Source: CAWBUW01 sp963792075
GTDB taxonomy: Bacteria > Chloroflexota > Anaerolineae > Anaerolineales > UBA4823
Direction of reading: 5' to 3'
DNA length: 64,000 nucleotides
Assembly: GCA_963792075.1 (NCBI GenBank)
Contig: CAWBUW010000009.1
Coordinates: 167,846-231,845, forward strand
The notes beneath the pieces were generated by a model, which saw nothing but the letters and a program-made list of their open reading frames with translations, searched no databases and was not told where the DNA came from. The position numbers were made by a program, and so were the translations under genes. The stretch's first letter is position 1. Every line of letters starts with the position of its first letter. Shown here piece by piece: positions 16,577 to 25,809 of the stretch.

Positions 16577-17467
16577 TCAAGATCCCTTCGGAATGGATAC
16601 TGCCGTCTTTTTATTGACGAAATACGCTCCCCCGATGATCAAAATACCCCCGATGACCAGCGACAGCGTGATCGGTTCAGAAAACATGTAATAAGCCAGG
16701 ATCACATTAATGACCGGGATGAAAAAGAAGTAGACGGCAGTATTGGAAACAGGCAATTTGGATAAGCCAAAATTAAACAGACTTTGCGCAATCACGGTTA
16801 GAAAAATAGCCAGGAAAAGGACAACACCCCAATCTACGCGCGCCGAAAATAGATATCCCCTGGTCTCCATCAACGCCAGTGGCAGCAGGCCAATCGTCCC
16901 GATCGTGATCTGGTAAACCAGGATCGTAAAAGGATTAAAATCATATAACAACTTTTTACCCAAAAGGACGCCCAATGCGCCACTTAATGCATTCAACACG
17001 ATCAAAAAATCACCAAACATATGGTTTGGCATCAACGCAACACCGGGGTTATATAAGATAACGAGCACTCCGCTAAAAGATACCAGGAATGCGATCCATT
17101 GCACCCGGTTGAAGCGTTCTTTAAAAAAGAAAAAAGCCAGCAATGCCATAAAGAGCGGGCGTGTATTGACGATCAATGCAGTATTACTTGCTGTGGTGTA
17201 GCGCAGCCCGAGATACTGGAGCGCAAAATAAAAAGTGGTCTGGAACAGGCCATATCCCAACAGGTAACCGATATCACGCCTGCGAACCGGTTGAACGCCT
17301 CCTACAAGGTAAAGCACCGGCCAACACACGAGGGATGCAATCAGGAAGCGGAAAAAAGCCGTCACAAATGGGCCAGAATCCTCCAAGGCCAGCTTGGCGC
17401 CGACATAAGCTGATCCCATGATGAGCGAGGAAGCTATAAGCGCCAAATGCCCTGCCCACTTGTTCAT
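16577..17467 (-). CDS. DMT superfamily transporter (EamA)
   Basis: 296-aa inner-membrane protein with about ten hydrophobic segments arranged as two EamA repeats (roughly 5-140 and 150-285). The first repeat ends near FFFKERFNRVQW and the second near MFSEPITLSLVIGG, the usual places. Members export or import metabolites. The ATG at 17467 is used; an in-frame GTG lies at 17479, and neither has a strong ribosome site. It follows rpiB by about 20 bp on the same strand. Confidence 0.85.
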   Translation of the reverse strand: MNKWAGHLALIASSLIMGSAYVGAKLALEDSGPFVTAFFRFLIASLVCWPVLYLVGGVQPVRRRDIGYLLGYGLFQTTFYFALQYLGLRYTTASNTALIVNTRPLFMALLAFFFFKERFNRVQWIAFLVSFSGVLVILYNPGVALMPNHMFGDFLIVLNALSGALGVLLGKKLLYDFNPFTILVYQITIGTIGLLPLALMETRGYLFSARVDWGVVLFLAIFLTVIAQSLFNFGLSKLPVSNTAVYFFFIPVINVILAYYMFSEPITLSLVIGGILIIGGAYFVNKKTAVSIPKGS

Positions 17468-17487
17468 GAACTGGCGCACAGGATGTA

Positions 17488-17952
17488 TTACCAGCGTTTG
17501 GCATCCAGGTCTTTGATCATTTGCACTTTAGGAAGCGAGCGACCGCCTTGAAATTCGCTGTCCAGCCAAATGTCAATCATTTTCATGGCTGTGCTTAAAC
17601 CTATAACCTGGCTGCCAAGAGTCACGATCTGTGCATCGTTACTGGCCCTGGCACGCTCTGCCGTATACGCGTCATGGATGCAGACCGCCCGCACCCCTGG
17701 GACCTTGTTGGCCACAATTGCCATTCCGGCACCTGTTCCGCAAACCAGCAGACCGCGATCATACTTACCATCCCGGATCGTTTCGGCAAGTTTGATGGCA
17801 ACTTCAGGGTAATATGTAGGATCATCTGATTTAAACACGCCCAGGTCGACAACAACATAGCCCTGGCTGCGCATGTGCTCAGCCAAAGCATCCTTTAATA
17901 ACATTCCATTTTGATCAGCACCCACGACAATGGGCTTATTCTTGTCTGCCAT
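17488..17952 (-). CDS. RpiB/LacA/LacB family sugar-phosphate isomerase
   Basis: 154 aa, usual length. It has the N-terminal VGADQNGMLLKDAL segment, the catalytic Cys region LLVCGTGAGMAIVANKVPGVRA, and the His/Arg pair region CIHDAYTAERARASNDAQI. The family interconverts aldose and ketose phosphates (ribose-5-P, allose-6-P, galactose-6-P) and also D-erythrulose-4-P to D-erythrose-4-P in tetritol pathways. A GGAG ribosome site precedes the ATG. Placed in a catabolic island with an RLP, a tetrose- or pentose-phosphate substrate is likely. Confidence 0.9.
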   Translation of the reverse strand: MADKNKPIVVGADQNGMLLKDALAEHMRSQGYVVVDLGVFKSDDPTYYPEVAIKLAETIRDGKYDRGLLVCGTGAGMAIVANKVPGVRAVCIHDAYTAERARASNDAQIVTLGSQVIGLSTAMKMIDIWLDSEFQGGRSLPKVQMIKDLDAKRW

Positions 17953-17975
17953 CCGTCATTCTCCGTGTGCGAATA

Positions 17976-18632
17976 TTATTTTTTCCGGGAGCGCATGAGC
18001 CAATCCAAAGTTTGTTGATAGTGGTTTTTTACGATTTCTTCCACATCACATTCATTTCCGCTGCGCAACGCAGCAATGATATCTGTGTGCTCCTGGACAA
18101 CTTGTTCAAATCGACCGGGTAACTTTAGACTGATGTAGCGATAATTCCTGCTGGCATCATACAGCGATCTTAACATGCTTCCCAAGCGCGGGGAATTCGC
18201 TGCTCTCCATAGACAGGAATGAAATTCCAAGTTTAACTCCTGAAAACGTTCCTCATCATTTGAATGCTTCAAGTCAATTATTCTTTGGTTTAATTTCTCT
18301 AACTGGTCTAAATGGCTGTCATTAATATTCGGGCATGCCAGGCGAGCAGCCAGGCTTTCCAAAGCCACCCGAATTTGGAAGACCTCAACCAGGTCTTCTT
18401 CAGAAGTTAGCACGACAGTCGCGCCTTTGTGAGGAATCAAAGATACCAAACCGGTAGCGGCTTCAAGCTGTTGGAGCGCCTCACGGATAGGCATTCTGCT
18501 TACGTTAAACTCATTGGCCAGATCGTTGGTAATCAAGCGTTGACCGGGAGAGTATTGACCTTTCAAAATCCTCTCTTTGAGCGTATCATATACGATTTCC
18601 CGAATAGTCCGGTAATTATTTTCTATTCCCAT
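17976..18632 (-). CDS. GntR family regulator, FCD subfamily
   Basis: 218 aa from the ATG at 18632, chosen because GGAGGG lies 8 nt upstream. The winged helix (about 8-70) has RLITNDLANEFNVSRMPIREAL. The FCD domain (about 80-215) has LNLEFHSCLWRAANSP with the metal-binding residues. It is a paralogue of the regulator at 9265-9930. It lies just upstream of rpiB (23-bp gap) and is probably co-transcribed with it. Confidence 0.9.
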   Translation of the reverse strand: MGIENNYRTIREIVYDTLKERILKGQYSPGQRLITNDLANEFNVSRMPIREALQQLEAATGLVSLIPHKGATVVLTSEEDLVEVFQIRVALESLAARLACPNINDSHLDQLEKLNQRIIDLKHSNDEERFQELNLEFHSCLWRAANSPRLGSMLRSLYDASRNYRYISLKLPGRFEQVVQEHTDIIAALRSGNECDVEEIVKNHYQQTLDWLMRSRKK

Positions 18633-18701
18633 TGATAATCCCTCCAATCAATGCTTGAGAAAAATCCACACAGCAGTGAATGCATTACCATTTTACCCTT
18701 T

Positions 18702-19046
18702 TCAGGATTCCGGGGGGGCAATTACAGCCAGATAAACGATCTTTTCTGCCCCGTAATTAAAAGCAGCGTGTTCTTCACCAGCCGGAACAAAAATCGCCTC
18801 ACCGGCATGCGCAGTAATTTCATTCTTATTCTTATCCGAAAGGGTTAAAGCGCCTTCGAGGATGTAAAATACATGCTCCTGGGTAGGGTGAACATGAAAT
18901 ATGGAACTTCCACCGGGTTGATAAACGCCGAGTTTGACCACACAGCTCTTTGCACCCACCGATGCAGCCGCGATTTCCTGGGATGTAACGTTGGTATGAT
19001 CCGGGGTCGGTACAACCGGATTATTTTGAGGATGGATCAATTTCAT
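18702..19046 (-). CDS. Cupin domain protein
   Basis: 114-aa single-domain cupin from the ATG at 19046, preceded by AGGAAA. Motif 1 is GSSIFHVHPTQEHVFYILEG with two metal-binding His and a Glu. Motif 2 is AGEAIFVPAGEEHAAFN. Small cupins bind a metal and act as isomerases, lyases or ligand sensors. It lies just past hairpin H5, which separates it from the ABC transporter genes. The reaction is unknown. Confidence 0.85.
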   Translation of the reverse strand: MKLIHPQNNPVVPTPDHTNVTSQEIAAASVGAKSCVVKLGVYQPGGSSIFHVHPTQEHVFYILEGALTLSDKNKNEITAHAGEAIFVPAGEEHAAFNYGAEKIVYLAVIAPPES

Positions 19047-19114
19047 GGTAATTTTTCCTGTGTAAATCAGACCTGACAGGCGACCAGCATCCTTGGGAGT
19101 TAGAGCCATATCAT

Positions 19115-19191
19115 CTCAATAATTGGGGGTGGGGGGCGTTTTGAGCGTGCTTTGCACGCTCAAAACGCCCCACTTTCCCCCCTTTATTGAG
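19115..19191. terminator. Long two-tier hairpin, TTT/AAA loop (H5)
   Basis: The inner stem pairs 19133-19150 with 19154-19171 around TTT, and the outer tier pairs CTCAATAA (19115-19122) with TTATTGAG (19184-19191). It is essentially H2 in the opposite orientation and lies after the ABC transporter operon, before the cupin gene. Confidence 0.8.
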
Positions 19192-19248
19192 AAGTTTCGT
19201 AAAGCCGGTCAACCTGCCAGGGCTGATTTACATTTTAATCGAACGGGT

Positions 19249-20331
19249 TTAGGGTCTGTTCTTTAATACTGCCGGAGATTCATCGTACTTATCCACATCA
19301 GCCGCATATACCACGGTGATTGGGGTACGAACCTGGCGAGGAACTTCCTGTCCATTGAGAGCCATGACGCAAGCTGCAACAGAATAATAAGCCTGTTCAT
19401 AGACGCCCTGGGAAATGGTGAAAGCAACTTTGCCGGCTTTCATGGCTGTAACGGTAGGAGACTGGACGTCAAAAGAGCCGATGATAACCTGGCCGGTCTT
19501 GCCTGCGGCCGCGACGGCTTCAGCCGCACCTTCTGCCATGTTTCCACCCACACTGACAACACCTTTCAGGTCTGGCCAACTCTGGAGAGTATCTTCAGCC
19601 GCTTTCTGGCCCTGGTCAAACATCCAGTTTGCCACAACAGATTTATATTCAATGTTGGGGAAATTCTTGTCCAATTCGACCTTGATGGCAGCGACACGGT
19701 CATCAGAGGTTTGCTGACCGGGAACACCTTCAAGGATGAGCAGCTTTCCTTCGCCTTTCATTAATCCGCCAATAGTTTGAGCGATGATCGTGCCAGCCTG
19801 GGTGCTATCGACACCGACAAATGACAGATAATCATCCCCGGCTCCCAAAGTGTTATCAAAGACAACTGGAATCCCTTTGGATACAAGTTCGGCTACGGGG
19901 GCCTGGACTGCTTTGGAGTTGGCAGGTGCCAGGATGACACAATCCACACCCTTGGTAGCTACGTCTTCCAACATGGCGGTCTGTTCGGCAACATTATCTG
20001 CGGTGGATGGGGCATAATTTAAGAATGTGATCCCCATATCCTTGGCAGCTCGCTCGCCAGCAATAAGGTGGGATTCCCAAACCGGGGCAGCCTGTGATTT
20101 CACGATCATGGCAATGGTGTAATTTTTCTTGGCTTTCACGGAAGGATCAAAATTATAAACCAATGTATCCGGGTTGGAACCCTTCATGGTTACTGCAACA
20201 GGAGCGTCAGTGGGAGCTTCGGCGACAACTGGGGCAGAAGTTGGGGCTGGTGTGGCAGCAGGAGCACAAGCAGAAGCTGCGATCATAATCATGATCACGA
20301 CGATCAAAGCCAAATTACCTTTTTTATTCAT
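19249..20331 (-). CDS. Sugar ABC transporter substrate-binding lipoprotein
   Basis: 360 aa from the ATG at 20331 (GGAGGATAAG upstream). A signal peptide ends in the lipobox ASAC, so it is a membrane-anchored binding protein, followed by an Ala/Pro/Thr-rich linker. The mature part is a two-lobed periplasmic-binding fold of the ribose/galactose type: YTIAMIVKSQAAPVW, DCVILAPANSKA, IPVVFDNTLGAGDD and VSVGGNMAEGAAEAV. It captures the imported sugar for the two permeases and the ATPase encoded directly upstream. Confidence 0.93.
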   Translation of the reverse strand: MNKKGNLALIVVIMIMIAASACAPAATPAPTSAPVVAEAPTDAPVAVTMKGSNPDTLVYNFDPSVKAKKNYTIAMIVKSQAAPVWESHLIAGERAAKDMGITFLNYAPSTADNVAEQTAMLEDVATKGVDCVILAPANSKAVQAPVAELVSKGIPVVFDNTLGAGDDYLSFVGVDSTQAGTIIAQTIGGLMKGEGKLLILEGVPGQQTSDDRVAAIKVELDKNFPNIEYKSVVANWMFDQGQKAAEDTLQSWPDLKGVVSVGGNMAEGAAEAVAAAGKTGQVIIGSFDVQSPTVTAMKAGKVAFTISQGVYEQAYYSVAACVMALNGQEVPRQVRTPITVVYAADVDKYDESPAVLKNRP

Positions 20332-20442
20332 TATCTTATCCTCCAAGAATAGAAACTGAATTGAATTGACATTACATACCCCAACAAGATTTATCGAATA
20401 AACCACCTCCTTTGGACGATCTCCCTGCAGATAAGTGTTCGT

Positions 20443-21438
20443 TCAGTTTCTGCTTGTACGAACCCATTGGTCCAATAGGACTGCGCCGATAATCATGATA
20501 CCCACCACCAATTTCTGCCAGGGGCCCGGCACAGCCAGAATATTCATACCGTTATTGATCACTGCCATGATCAAAGCAGCAATCAGGGTCCCGGTCAGGC
20601 TGCCCGCCCCGCCGGCCAAACTAGTACCCCCCATGACAACCACGGCCATAACCGGCAGCAAATAACTACTCCCGATCACATTATCGGAACCGTTTGTATA
20701 AGCAATTAATACCAATCCAGCCAGTGCGGACAAAAAACCACTGATCACATAGGCGGTTACGACAATCCGGTTGACCTTGATACCAGACATTTTTGCTGCT
20801 TCGGGATTTGCCCCGGTAGCAAAAAAACGGCGTCCCAAGGTAGAATGGTTCAATAAAATATAGGCTCCCGCAAAGACAACTGCCATGATGATAATGGGCA
20901 TGGGGATGCCAAACAGAGTACCAATGCCGATAAAACGAAATCCTTCAGGAAAACCATAGACCACTGCGCCGCGCAGGATCAAATAGGCAAATCCAAAAAG
21001 GACCCACAACATGCCATACGTGGCTATGAATGGAGGCAACCCAACGTATGTGATCAGCAGGCCATTTACCAATCCAAGCAGAATTCCTATGATCAAAGAG
21101 GACATGATGGCCACAGGAACAGGCAACCCCATCATCTTCATCATGATGGCAGCCACAACACTGGTCAGTGAGATCAAAGATCCGATGGATAGATCCACGT
21201 CCTTGGCAGTAAGCACAATGGTTTCACCAATCCCAACAATGATCAAGATGCTGGCATTTCGGACAACATTTAACAGGTTGCTGACGTTTAGAAATATGAA
21301 CCCATGCTCCGGGCTACGCGTCAGAAAGGTAACCAGGATCATGATAAAGGCCAGGGCTGCCATTCGCCCCATACTTAATATCCAGGTATTTTCGGAGCGG
21401 GGAAATAGTCTCTTCAGAGATAGATTTTCTGTGGTCAT
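20443..21438 (-). CDS. Sugar ABC transporter permease (RbsC/XylH type)
   Basis: 331-aa integral membrane protein with about ten segments. It carries the family motifs DLSIGSLISLTSVVAA near the N-terminus and GGTSLAGGAGSLTGTLIAALIM near the C-terminus. The ATG at 21438 overlaps the stop of the other permease gene (ATGA), so they are translated together. It pairs with 21435-22439 as a heterodimeric channel of the importer. Confidence 0.93.
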   Translation of the reverse strand: MTTENLSLKRLFPRSENTWILSMGRMAALAFIMILVTFLTRSPEHGFIFLNVSNLLNVVRNASILIIVGIGETIVLTAKDVDLSIGSLISLTSVVAAIMMKMMGLPVPVAIMSSLIIGILLGLVNGLLITYVGLPPFIATYGMLWVLFGFAYLILRGAVVYGFPEGFRFIGIGTLFGIPMPIIIMAVVFAGAYILLNHSTLGRRFFATGANPEAAKMSGIKVNRIVVTAYVISGFLSALAGLVLIAYTNGSDNVIGSSYLLPVMAVVVMGGTSLAGGAGSLTGTLIAALIMAVINNGMNILAVPGPWQKLVVGIMIIGAVLLDQWVRTSRN

Positions 21439-22439
21439 TTTGTGCCTTCCATCCACTTAGAATAAACTACTTCGAATACGATGGCGAGAATAATGATCGA
21501 TCCGGTGATTGCCGGCCTCCAAAGTGAAGGGACACCAACTACATTCAGGCCGTTGCGGGTAACGCCAATTACCAACACGCCCAGGATCGTTCCAGCGATG
21601 CCACCTTTTCCTTTTGCAAAGCTGGTGCCTCCCAGGATGGCTGCTGCAATGGCATCAAACTCCATACCTACCCCTACACTGGAATCTGCTGCTTGCAGGC
21701 GGGCCGCCAGGACAATCCCTCCGATTGCAGCCAAAACACCTGCCAGAACATAGATCATCCATTTCCAAAAAACGGTATTGATCCCTGAAAGACGGGTTCC
21801 GGCTTCATTACCACCAATCGCAATTATGTATCTACCAAATGAAGTGTGGTAAAGAATGACCCACACCACTGCAAAAACTGCAATCGCTATGAACATAGGC
21901 ATCGATAAGTACTGCAGCAGAGGCAGATGGATAAACCGGTCCAACTTCTGTCCAAAGAATACATACACCGGGTTGTCAATATAAATGGCGCTGCTATTCG
22001 TAAGCACCAATGCCAGGGCAGCGCCTATACCCATTGTTCCCAGGCTGGCAATAAAGGGCGGTAGTTTTCCAATTGCGATAAGCCCACCCGTTACCAATCC
22101 CATTAACACCCCGGTAAATAAACCGGCCATTACGCCCATCAGCATGGCGGTTGCATTGGATGCACCTGCATCCGTCATTTTTAACATTACGATCACACAG
22201 TTGACGCCGGACAAGGTCAGAACTGAGCCAGCAGACAGGTCAATCCCTTCGCTCAACAGAACCAAAGTTGAGCCCAAAGCAACGATTAGCAAAACTGCAT
22301 TTTGCTGAATGATATTTACGATATTGCCCATGTTGAGATACTTATCTGAAAGCGCCGTCCAAATGATCACCATGATAAGAATGACCCAGGCTGCCGATGG
22401 CACTTTTAATAATCTGGTAAGTATTTTGGATTTCGTCAT
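21435..22439 (-). CDS. Sugar ABC transporter permease (RbsC/XylH type)
   Basis: 334 aa, about ten membrane segments, with the paralogous motifs GIDLSAGSVLTLSGVNCV and GGTSFAKGKGGIAGTILGVLVIG. Two different permease subunits indicate a heterodimeric translocation pore, as in autoinducer-2 and some pentose or tetritol importers. It overlaps the ATPase gene stop by 4 bp upstream and the other permease start downstream. Confidence 0.93.
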   Translation of the reverse strand: MTKSKILTRLLKVPSAAWVILIMVIIWTALSDKYLNMGNIVNIIQQNAVLLIVALGSTLVLLSEGIDLSAGSVLTLSGVNCVIVMLKMTDAGASNATAMLMGVMAGLFTGVLMGLVTGGLIAIGKLPPFIASLGTMGIGAALALVLTNSSAIYIDNPVYVFFGQKLDRFIHLPLLQYLSMPMFIAIAVFAVVWVILYHTSFGRYIIAIGGNEAGTRLSGINTVFWKWMIYVLAGVLAAIGGIVLAARLQAADSSVGVGMEFDAIAAAILGGTSFAKGKGGIAGTILGVLVIGVTRNGLNVVGVPSLWRPAITGSIIILAIVFEVVYSKWMEGTK

Positions 22440-23977
22440 AGCGAGACCTCTTTTGCTGTTTCAGCCTGTTTGTGATTGTTTTTCACCTCGTCGGCGCCCA
22501 TGGCAAATTCCACAATTCCCTCCTGGGTTGCATCTGCATGAGGGATCTCGGCCACGATCCTACCGCCACGCATGACGTAAATACGGTCACTCATGCCAAT
22601 AATTTCGGGGAGCTCAGAAGAGATCATCATCACGGCTGCACCTTCTTTTACCAGCTCGTTCATAAACCCATGGATCTCGGCCTTGGCGCCGACATCGATA
22701 CCTCGGGTCGGTTCATCGAAGATAAATATTTTAGCTTTGGTGCAGAGCCATTTTGCCAGGACCACTTTTTGTTGATTGCCACCGGAAAGATACTGTGCCA
22801 GGCGCGTTGTAGAAGGCGTGGCAATACGCAGGTCATCGACAAACTTCATGGCGATCTCTTTTTCTTTGGATTTATTGACCAGAAACTTGGGAAACAAATA
22901 ACCCAGACTGGATACCACAATATTTTCTGCCACCGGCAGGATCAATGCCAGGCCTTGCCGTTTCCGGTCTTCAGGAATGACGCTGACACCTTTCTCCACC
23001 ATACTGGAAGCGCTATGCTCCTTGATCTCTTCCCCAAAAAGCCAGATCCCGCCTCTATCATAATTGTCCACGCCAAAGATCGCGCGTGCCAGCTCAGTAC
23101 GGCCGGAGCCTACCAGGCCGAAAAGCCCCACGATCTCTCCGCTATGAAGGTTGATATTTATATTTTGCAGCTTTTTTCCGCTATTTAGGTTTTCAACCCG
23201 CAAGAATTCAGCCCCGGGCTGCTGGTAATCACGGCAGAACATCTCATCTACGGTATGCCCGACCATCAAATTGACCAGCTCATCCACCGAAACATCCTTG
23301 ACGTCTTTACAGGCCATGAACTGCCCGTCCCGTAAGACCGTCACCCGGTCACCCACTTCCTGCAGCTCCTGCAAACGGTGGGAAATATAGATGACCCCAA
23401 TCCCCTGTGAATTAAGTTTGTGAACGGTCGCAAACAATTGCTCCGTTTCACGTTCAGAAAGAGAAGAGGTCGGTTCATCCATGATCAAAATCTTTGATTT
23501 GATCGACAGTGCCTTGGCGACTTCCACCATCTGTTGTTGCGCGACACCCAGATCCACAGCCAAAGCATGGGTATCTACATCCATATTCAAGTTATTTAAT
23601 ATTTCAGCCGCATCCGTATGCATCTTTTCATGATCGATCAGGCCGCGTTTTTTGGGAAAACGACCGATAAATATGTTTTGAGCGACATTCATATACGGGA
23701 TGATGTTAAATTCCTGGTAAATTGTGCTGACACCCAAATGCTGAACCACGCTGGGATTAAAGTCGGTTACTTTTTTCCCCTCAATAAAAACCTCACCCTC
23801 ATCCGGTGCGTAAGCGCCGGAGAGGATCTTGATCAATGTCGATTTCCCCGCTCCATTTTCTCCCAACAAAATGTGCGTCTCTCCCGCCCGTAACTCAAGG
23901 TTTACTTTATCCAGAGCGCGAACACCAGGGAATGTTTTCGATATGTCTCTAGCTGAAATCAAAATAGGTTCATCCAT
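22436..23977 (-). CDS. Sugar ABC transporter ATP-binding protein (RbsA/XylG type, two ABC domains)
   Basis: 513 aa with two fused nucleotide-binding domains. The first has Walker A GENGAGKSTLIK (about residue 38), a signature-like segment, and Walker B ILIMDEPTSSL. The second has degenerate Walker A GLVGSGRTELA, signature LSGGNQQKV, and Walker B IFIFDEPTRGIDVG. This layout defines carbohydrate uptake class 2 importers. It is the first gene of the importer operon (ATPase, permease, permease, binding protein) and lies 62 bp after an alcohol dehydrogenase gene that may share the transcript. Confidence 0.95.
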   Translation of the reverse strand: MDEPILISARDISKTFPGVRALDKVNLELRAGETHILLGENGAGKSTLIKILSGAYAPDEGEVFIEGKKVTDFNPSVVQHLGVSTIYQEFNIIPYMNVAQNIFIGRFPKKRGLIDHEKMHTDAAEILNNLNMDVDTHALAVDLGVAQQQMVEVAKALSIKSKILIMDEPTSSLSERETEQLFATVHKLNSQGIGVIYISHRLQELQEVGDRVTVLRDGQFMACKDVKDVSVDELVNLMVGHTVDEMFCRDYQQPGAEFLRVENLNSGKKLQNININLHSGEIVGLFGLVGSGRTELARAIFGVDNYDRGGIWLFGEEIKEHSASSMVEKGVSVIPEDRKRQGLALILPVAENIVVSSLGYLFPKFLVNKSKEKEIAMKFVDDLRIATPSTTRLAQYLSGGNQQKVVLAKWLCTKAKIFIFDEPTRGIDVGAKAEIHGFMNELVKEGAAVMMISSELPEIIGMSDRIYVMRGGRIVAEIPHADATQEGIVEFAMGADEVKNNHKQAETAKEVSL

Positions 23978-24039
23978 GAAACGCTCCTGTATGGTTTGTT
24001 GTGGATTTATCAGGAATTACCGTGGTTTTGGAACCTTGA

Positions 24040-25119
24040 TCACAGATTGGGTTGGATTATGACTTTGAGAGCGCCACCTTTGCGGTTAACAAAAGTATCG
24101 AAGCCTTCGTTGATCTTTTCGAGCGGAAAATGATGGGTGATCAATGGCTTACACAGGACTTTGCCGTCGCTGATCAAGGCCAGGCTGCGGGCACAATCGC
24201 CATTTCCTTCGCCGCGAACACCAGCCGCGCGCATATCATCCAGCACAAAACGGCGCAAGTTGACCGTGGTCAGTCCGTGCGGGTCGCCGATCAAAGAAAG
24301 ACGCCCGCCGCGTGCTGCCATCTCAATTGCCTGGGCAACCGCATCTGAGCTGCCGGAGCATTCGACAATCAAATCTACGCCCATCCCGCCAGTAAAATCT
24401 TTTACAGCCTGCACGGCATCTTCTTTGTTAATATTGACGGTCCGGTCTGCGCCCAGTTTTTTGCCTACTTCAAGCCGGTCATCGCGGGTCCCGGTTAAAA
24501 TGGTTCTTGATGCGCCGAGAGCCTTGACCAATTGTAAAGCCATCAATCCCATCGGGCCTGGGCCTAAAACAGCAACCGTTTCACCGCCCATCAATCCGCC
24601 AATATTATCCAGCGCGAAATGGGCACAGGCCGAAGTGGTTACCAGAGCGGCTTCATCATAAGAGACGTTATCCGGGATACGGTAAAGGGTACTGATGTGG
24701 TTGACAGTGTATTGAGCATAGCCACCATTGGTCGTAAAACCATAATGGCGGTGTCCGGTCTCGGGTTTTCCATAATTCAGGCAAATAGTATATTTTCCAC
24801 GTTTGCAATTCATACAATGGCCGCAGCCTTTATGGGTTTCAATTGCCACCCGATCACCGACCTTGAATTGTGTAACGTTGGGTCCCAGGGCCACAACTTC
24901 GCCGCTGTACTCATGCCCAGGGATAAATGTTCCAAATGCAGGCATCCCGGTCCAGCCTTTGGATATTACCGTAGGATCAGTTCCGCAGATGGCAACAGCA
25001 TGGATCTTGAGTAAGACCTCCAGAGAGCCAGGGACAGGGACAGGGAACTCCTGGAAACGCAAATCATTAAAACCATGTAATACTGCTGCCTGCATTTTTG
25101 ACGGGATGGATGCACTCAT
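24040..25119 (-). CDS. Zinc-dependent alcohol dehydrogenase (MDR, sorbitol dehydrogenase-like)
   Basis: 359 aa. The catalytic zinc residues are in CGTDPT and GHEYSGEV, the structural Cys cluster in GCGHCMNCKRGKYTIC, and the Rossmann motif in VAVLGPGPMGLM. It is a close paralogue of the dehydrogenase at 7019-8104 (shared NYGKPETGHRHYGF segment). Sitting upstream of the importer genes it probably performs the first oxidation of the imported compound. The divergent region to its right has a 7-bp tandem repeat and a perfect palindrome. Confidence 0.9.
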   Translation of the reverse strand: MSASIPSKMQAAVLHGFNDLRFQEFPVPVPGSLEVLLKIHAVAICGTDPTVISKGWTGMPAFGTFIPGHEYSGEVVALGPNVTQFKVGDRVAIETHKGCGHCMNCKRGKYTICLNYGKPETGHRHYGFTTNGGYAQYTVNHISTLYRIPDNVSYDEAALVTTSACAHFALDNIGGLMGGETVAVLGPGPMGLMALQLVKALGASRTILTGTRDDRLEVGKKLGADRTVNINKEDAVQAVKDFTGGMGVDLIVECSGSSDAVAQAIEMAARGGRLSLIGDPHGLTTVNLRRFVLDDMRAAGVRGEGNGDCARSLALISDGKVLCKPLITHHFPLEKINEGFDTFVNRKGGALKVIIQPNL

Positions 25120-25173
25120 TGCCGGTTTCTCCTTGATATTTAGGAATAATTATGGTAAATTTAAGAATAATTT

Positions 25174-25201
25174 GGATATTGGATATTGGATATTGGATAT
25201 T
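25174..25201. repeat. Tandem repeat (GGATATT) x 4
   Basis: Four exact head-to-tail copies of the 7-mer GGATATT in the region between divergent genes. It is probably a slippage-prone microsatellite. Its position about 55 bp upstream of the dehydrogenase start means copy-number change could alter promoter spacing. Confidence 0.8.
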
Positions 25202-25252
25202 AGATACATTATATTGATAATTCCGATAATGTCAATGTCCTCTGTAAAAATA

Positions 25253-25298
25253 GGTGGTGTGTATGCGGGCGGCGTACGCCGCCCGCATACACACCACC
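25253..25298. terminator. Perfect 46-bp palindrome (H6)
   Basis: Left arm 25253-25275 and right arm 25276-25298 are exact complements with no spacer at the centre (GTAC). It is the only member of the hairpin set without a 3-nt loop. It lies between divergent genes, about 80 bp before the small-protein start. Confidence 0.75.
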
Positions 25299-25375
25299 CA
25301 ATCCAACAACTTTTGAGCGCTCCCCCTATAAAAAGATGTTACACTACAAACTACATATTTCAAGGAGAAACGACC

Positions 25376-25702
25376 ATGTCATCTGAAGAAGGATACAGCT
25401 TATTGACAATTTTTTTAAAACACGACCAGAGCATGAACCTGGGAGAAATCAACGATAAGCTAAATAATACAGGCTTCTGGGCAAAGTTTCCTCCCGAAGG
25501 AATTGAAGTGGCCTCGTGGTACGTCATGATGGGAATTGGCCAGGTGGTTACGCTAAAAGTGCCGCCTTCCCGCTTGCGGGATGTCAATCTTGCCATCGAA
25601 AAATATGCCTGGGGTGCGTTCCGGACCGAATTCTATGCAACTTATGATTTCACGCCCGCCTGGCATAAATTTCGCGAGAAGGCCCTTGAAGAACAAAAAT
25701 AA
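25376..25702 (+). CDS. Hypothetical small protein (108 aa), conserved-looking
   Basis: 108 aa with an excellent AAGGAG ribosome site 9 nt before the ATG. There is no signal peptide or membrane segment. The sequence alternates strands and helices (YSLLTIFLKHD, then a helix LGEINDKLNNTGFW, then EVASWYVMMGIGQVVTLKVP, then a helix RLRDVNLAIEKYAWG). This resembles a dimeric ferredoxin-like alpha/beta fold of the muconolactone-isomerase or EthD size class. I do not recognise a named family. It begins a plus-strand run leading to the aldolase genes and may be an accessory isomerase of the pathway. Confidence 0.7.
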   Translation: MSSEEGYSLLTIFLKHDQSMNLGEINDKLNNTGFWAKFPPEGIEVASWYVMMGIGQVVTLKVPPSRLRDVNLAIEKYAWGAFRTEFYATYDFTPAWHKFREKALEEQK

Positions 25703-25710
25703 GGTATCAT

Positions 25711-25785
25711 CTCAATAAAAGGGGAAGTGGAGTGTTTTGTGCGTGCGAAGCACGCACAAAACACTCCACACCCCAAGTTATTGGG
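25711..25785. terminator. Two-tier hairpin, GAA loop (H7)
   Basis: Perfect inner 20-bp stem (25727-25746 with 25750-25769) around GAA. The outer tier pairs CTCAATAA (25711-25718) with TTATTGGG (25778-25785). It separates two small genes on the same strand. Confidence 0.8.
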
Positions 25786-25809
25786 AAGTTACAAAATAAG
25801 GATAAAAGC

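Noticed and set aside
20332..20442. Extra gene or leader peptide before the binding-protein gene (AAAGGAGGTGG at about 20407)
   Set aside because: The ribosome-like site is not followed by a sensible start; the only short frame is 13 codons and about 40 nt away.
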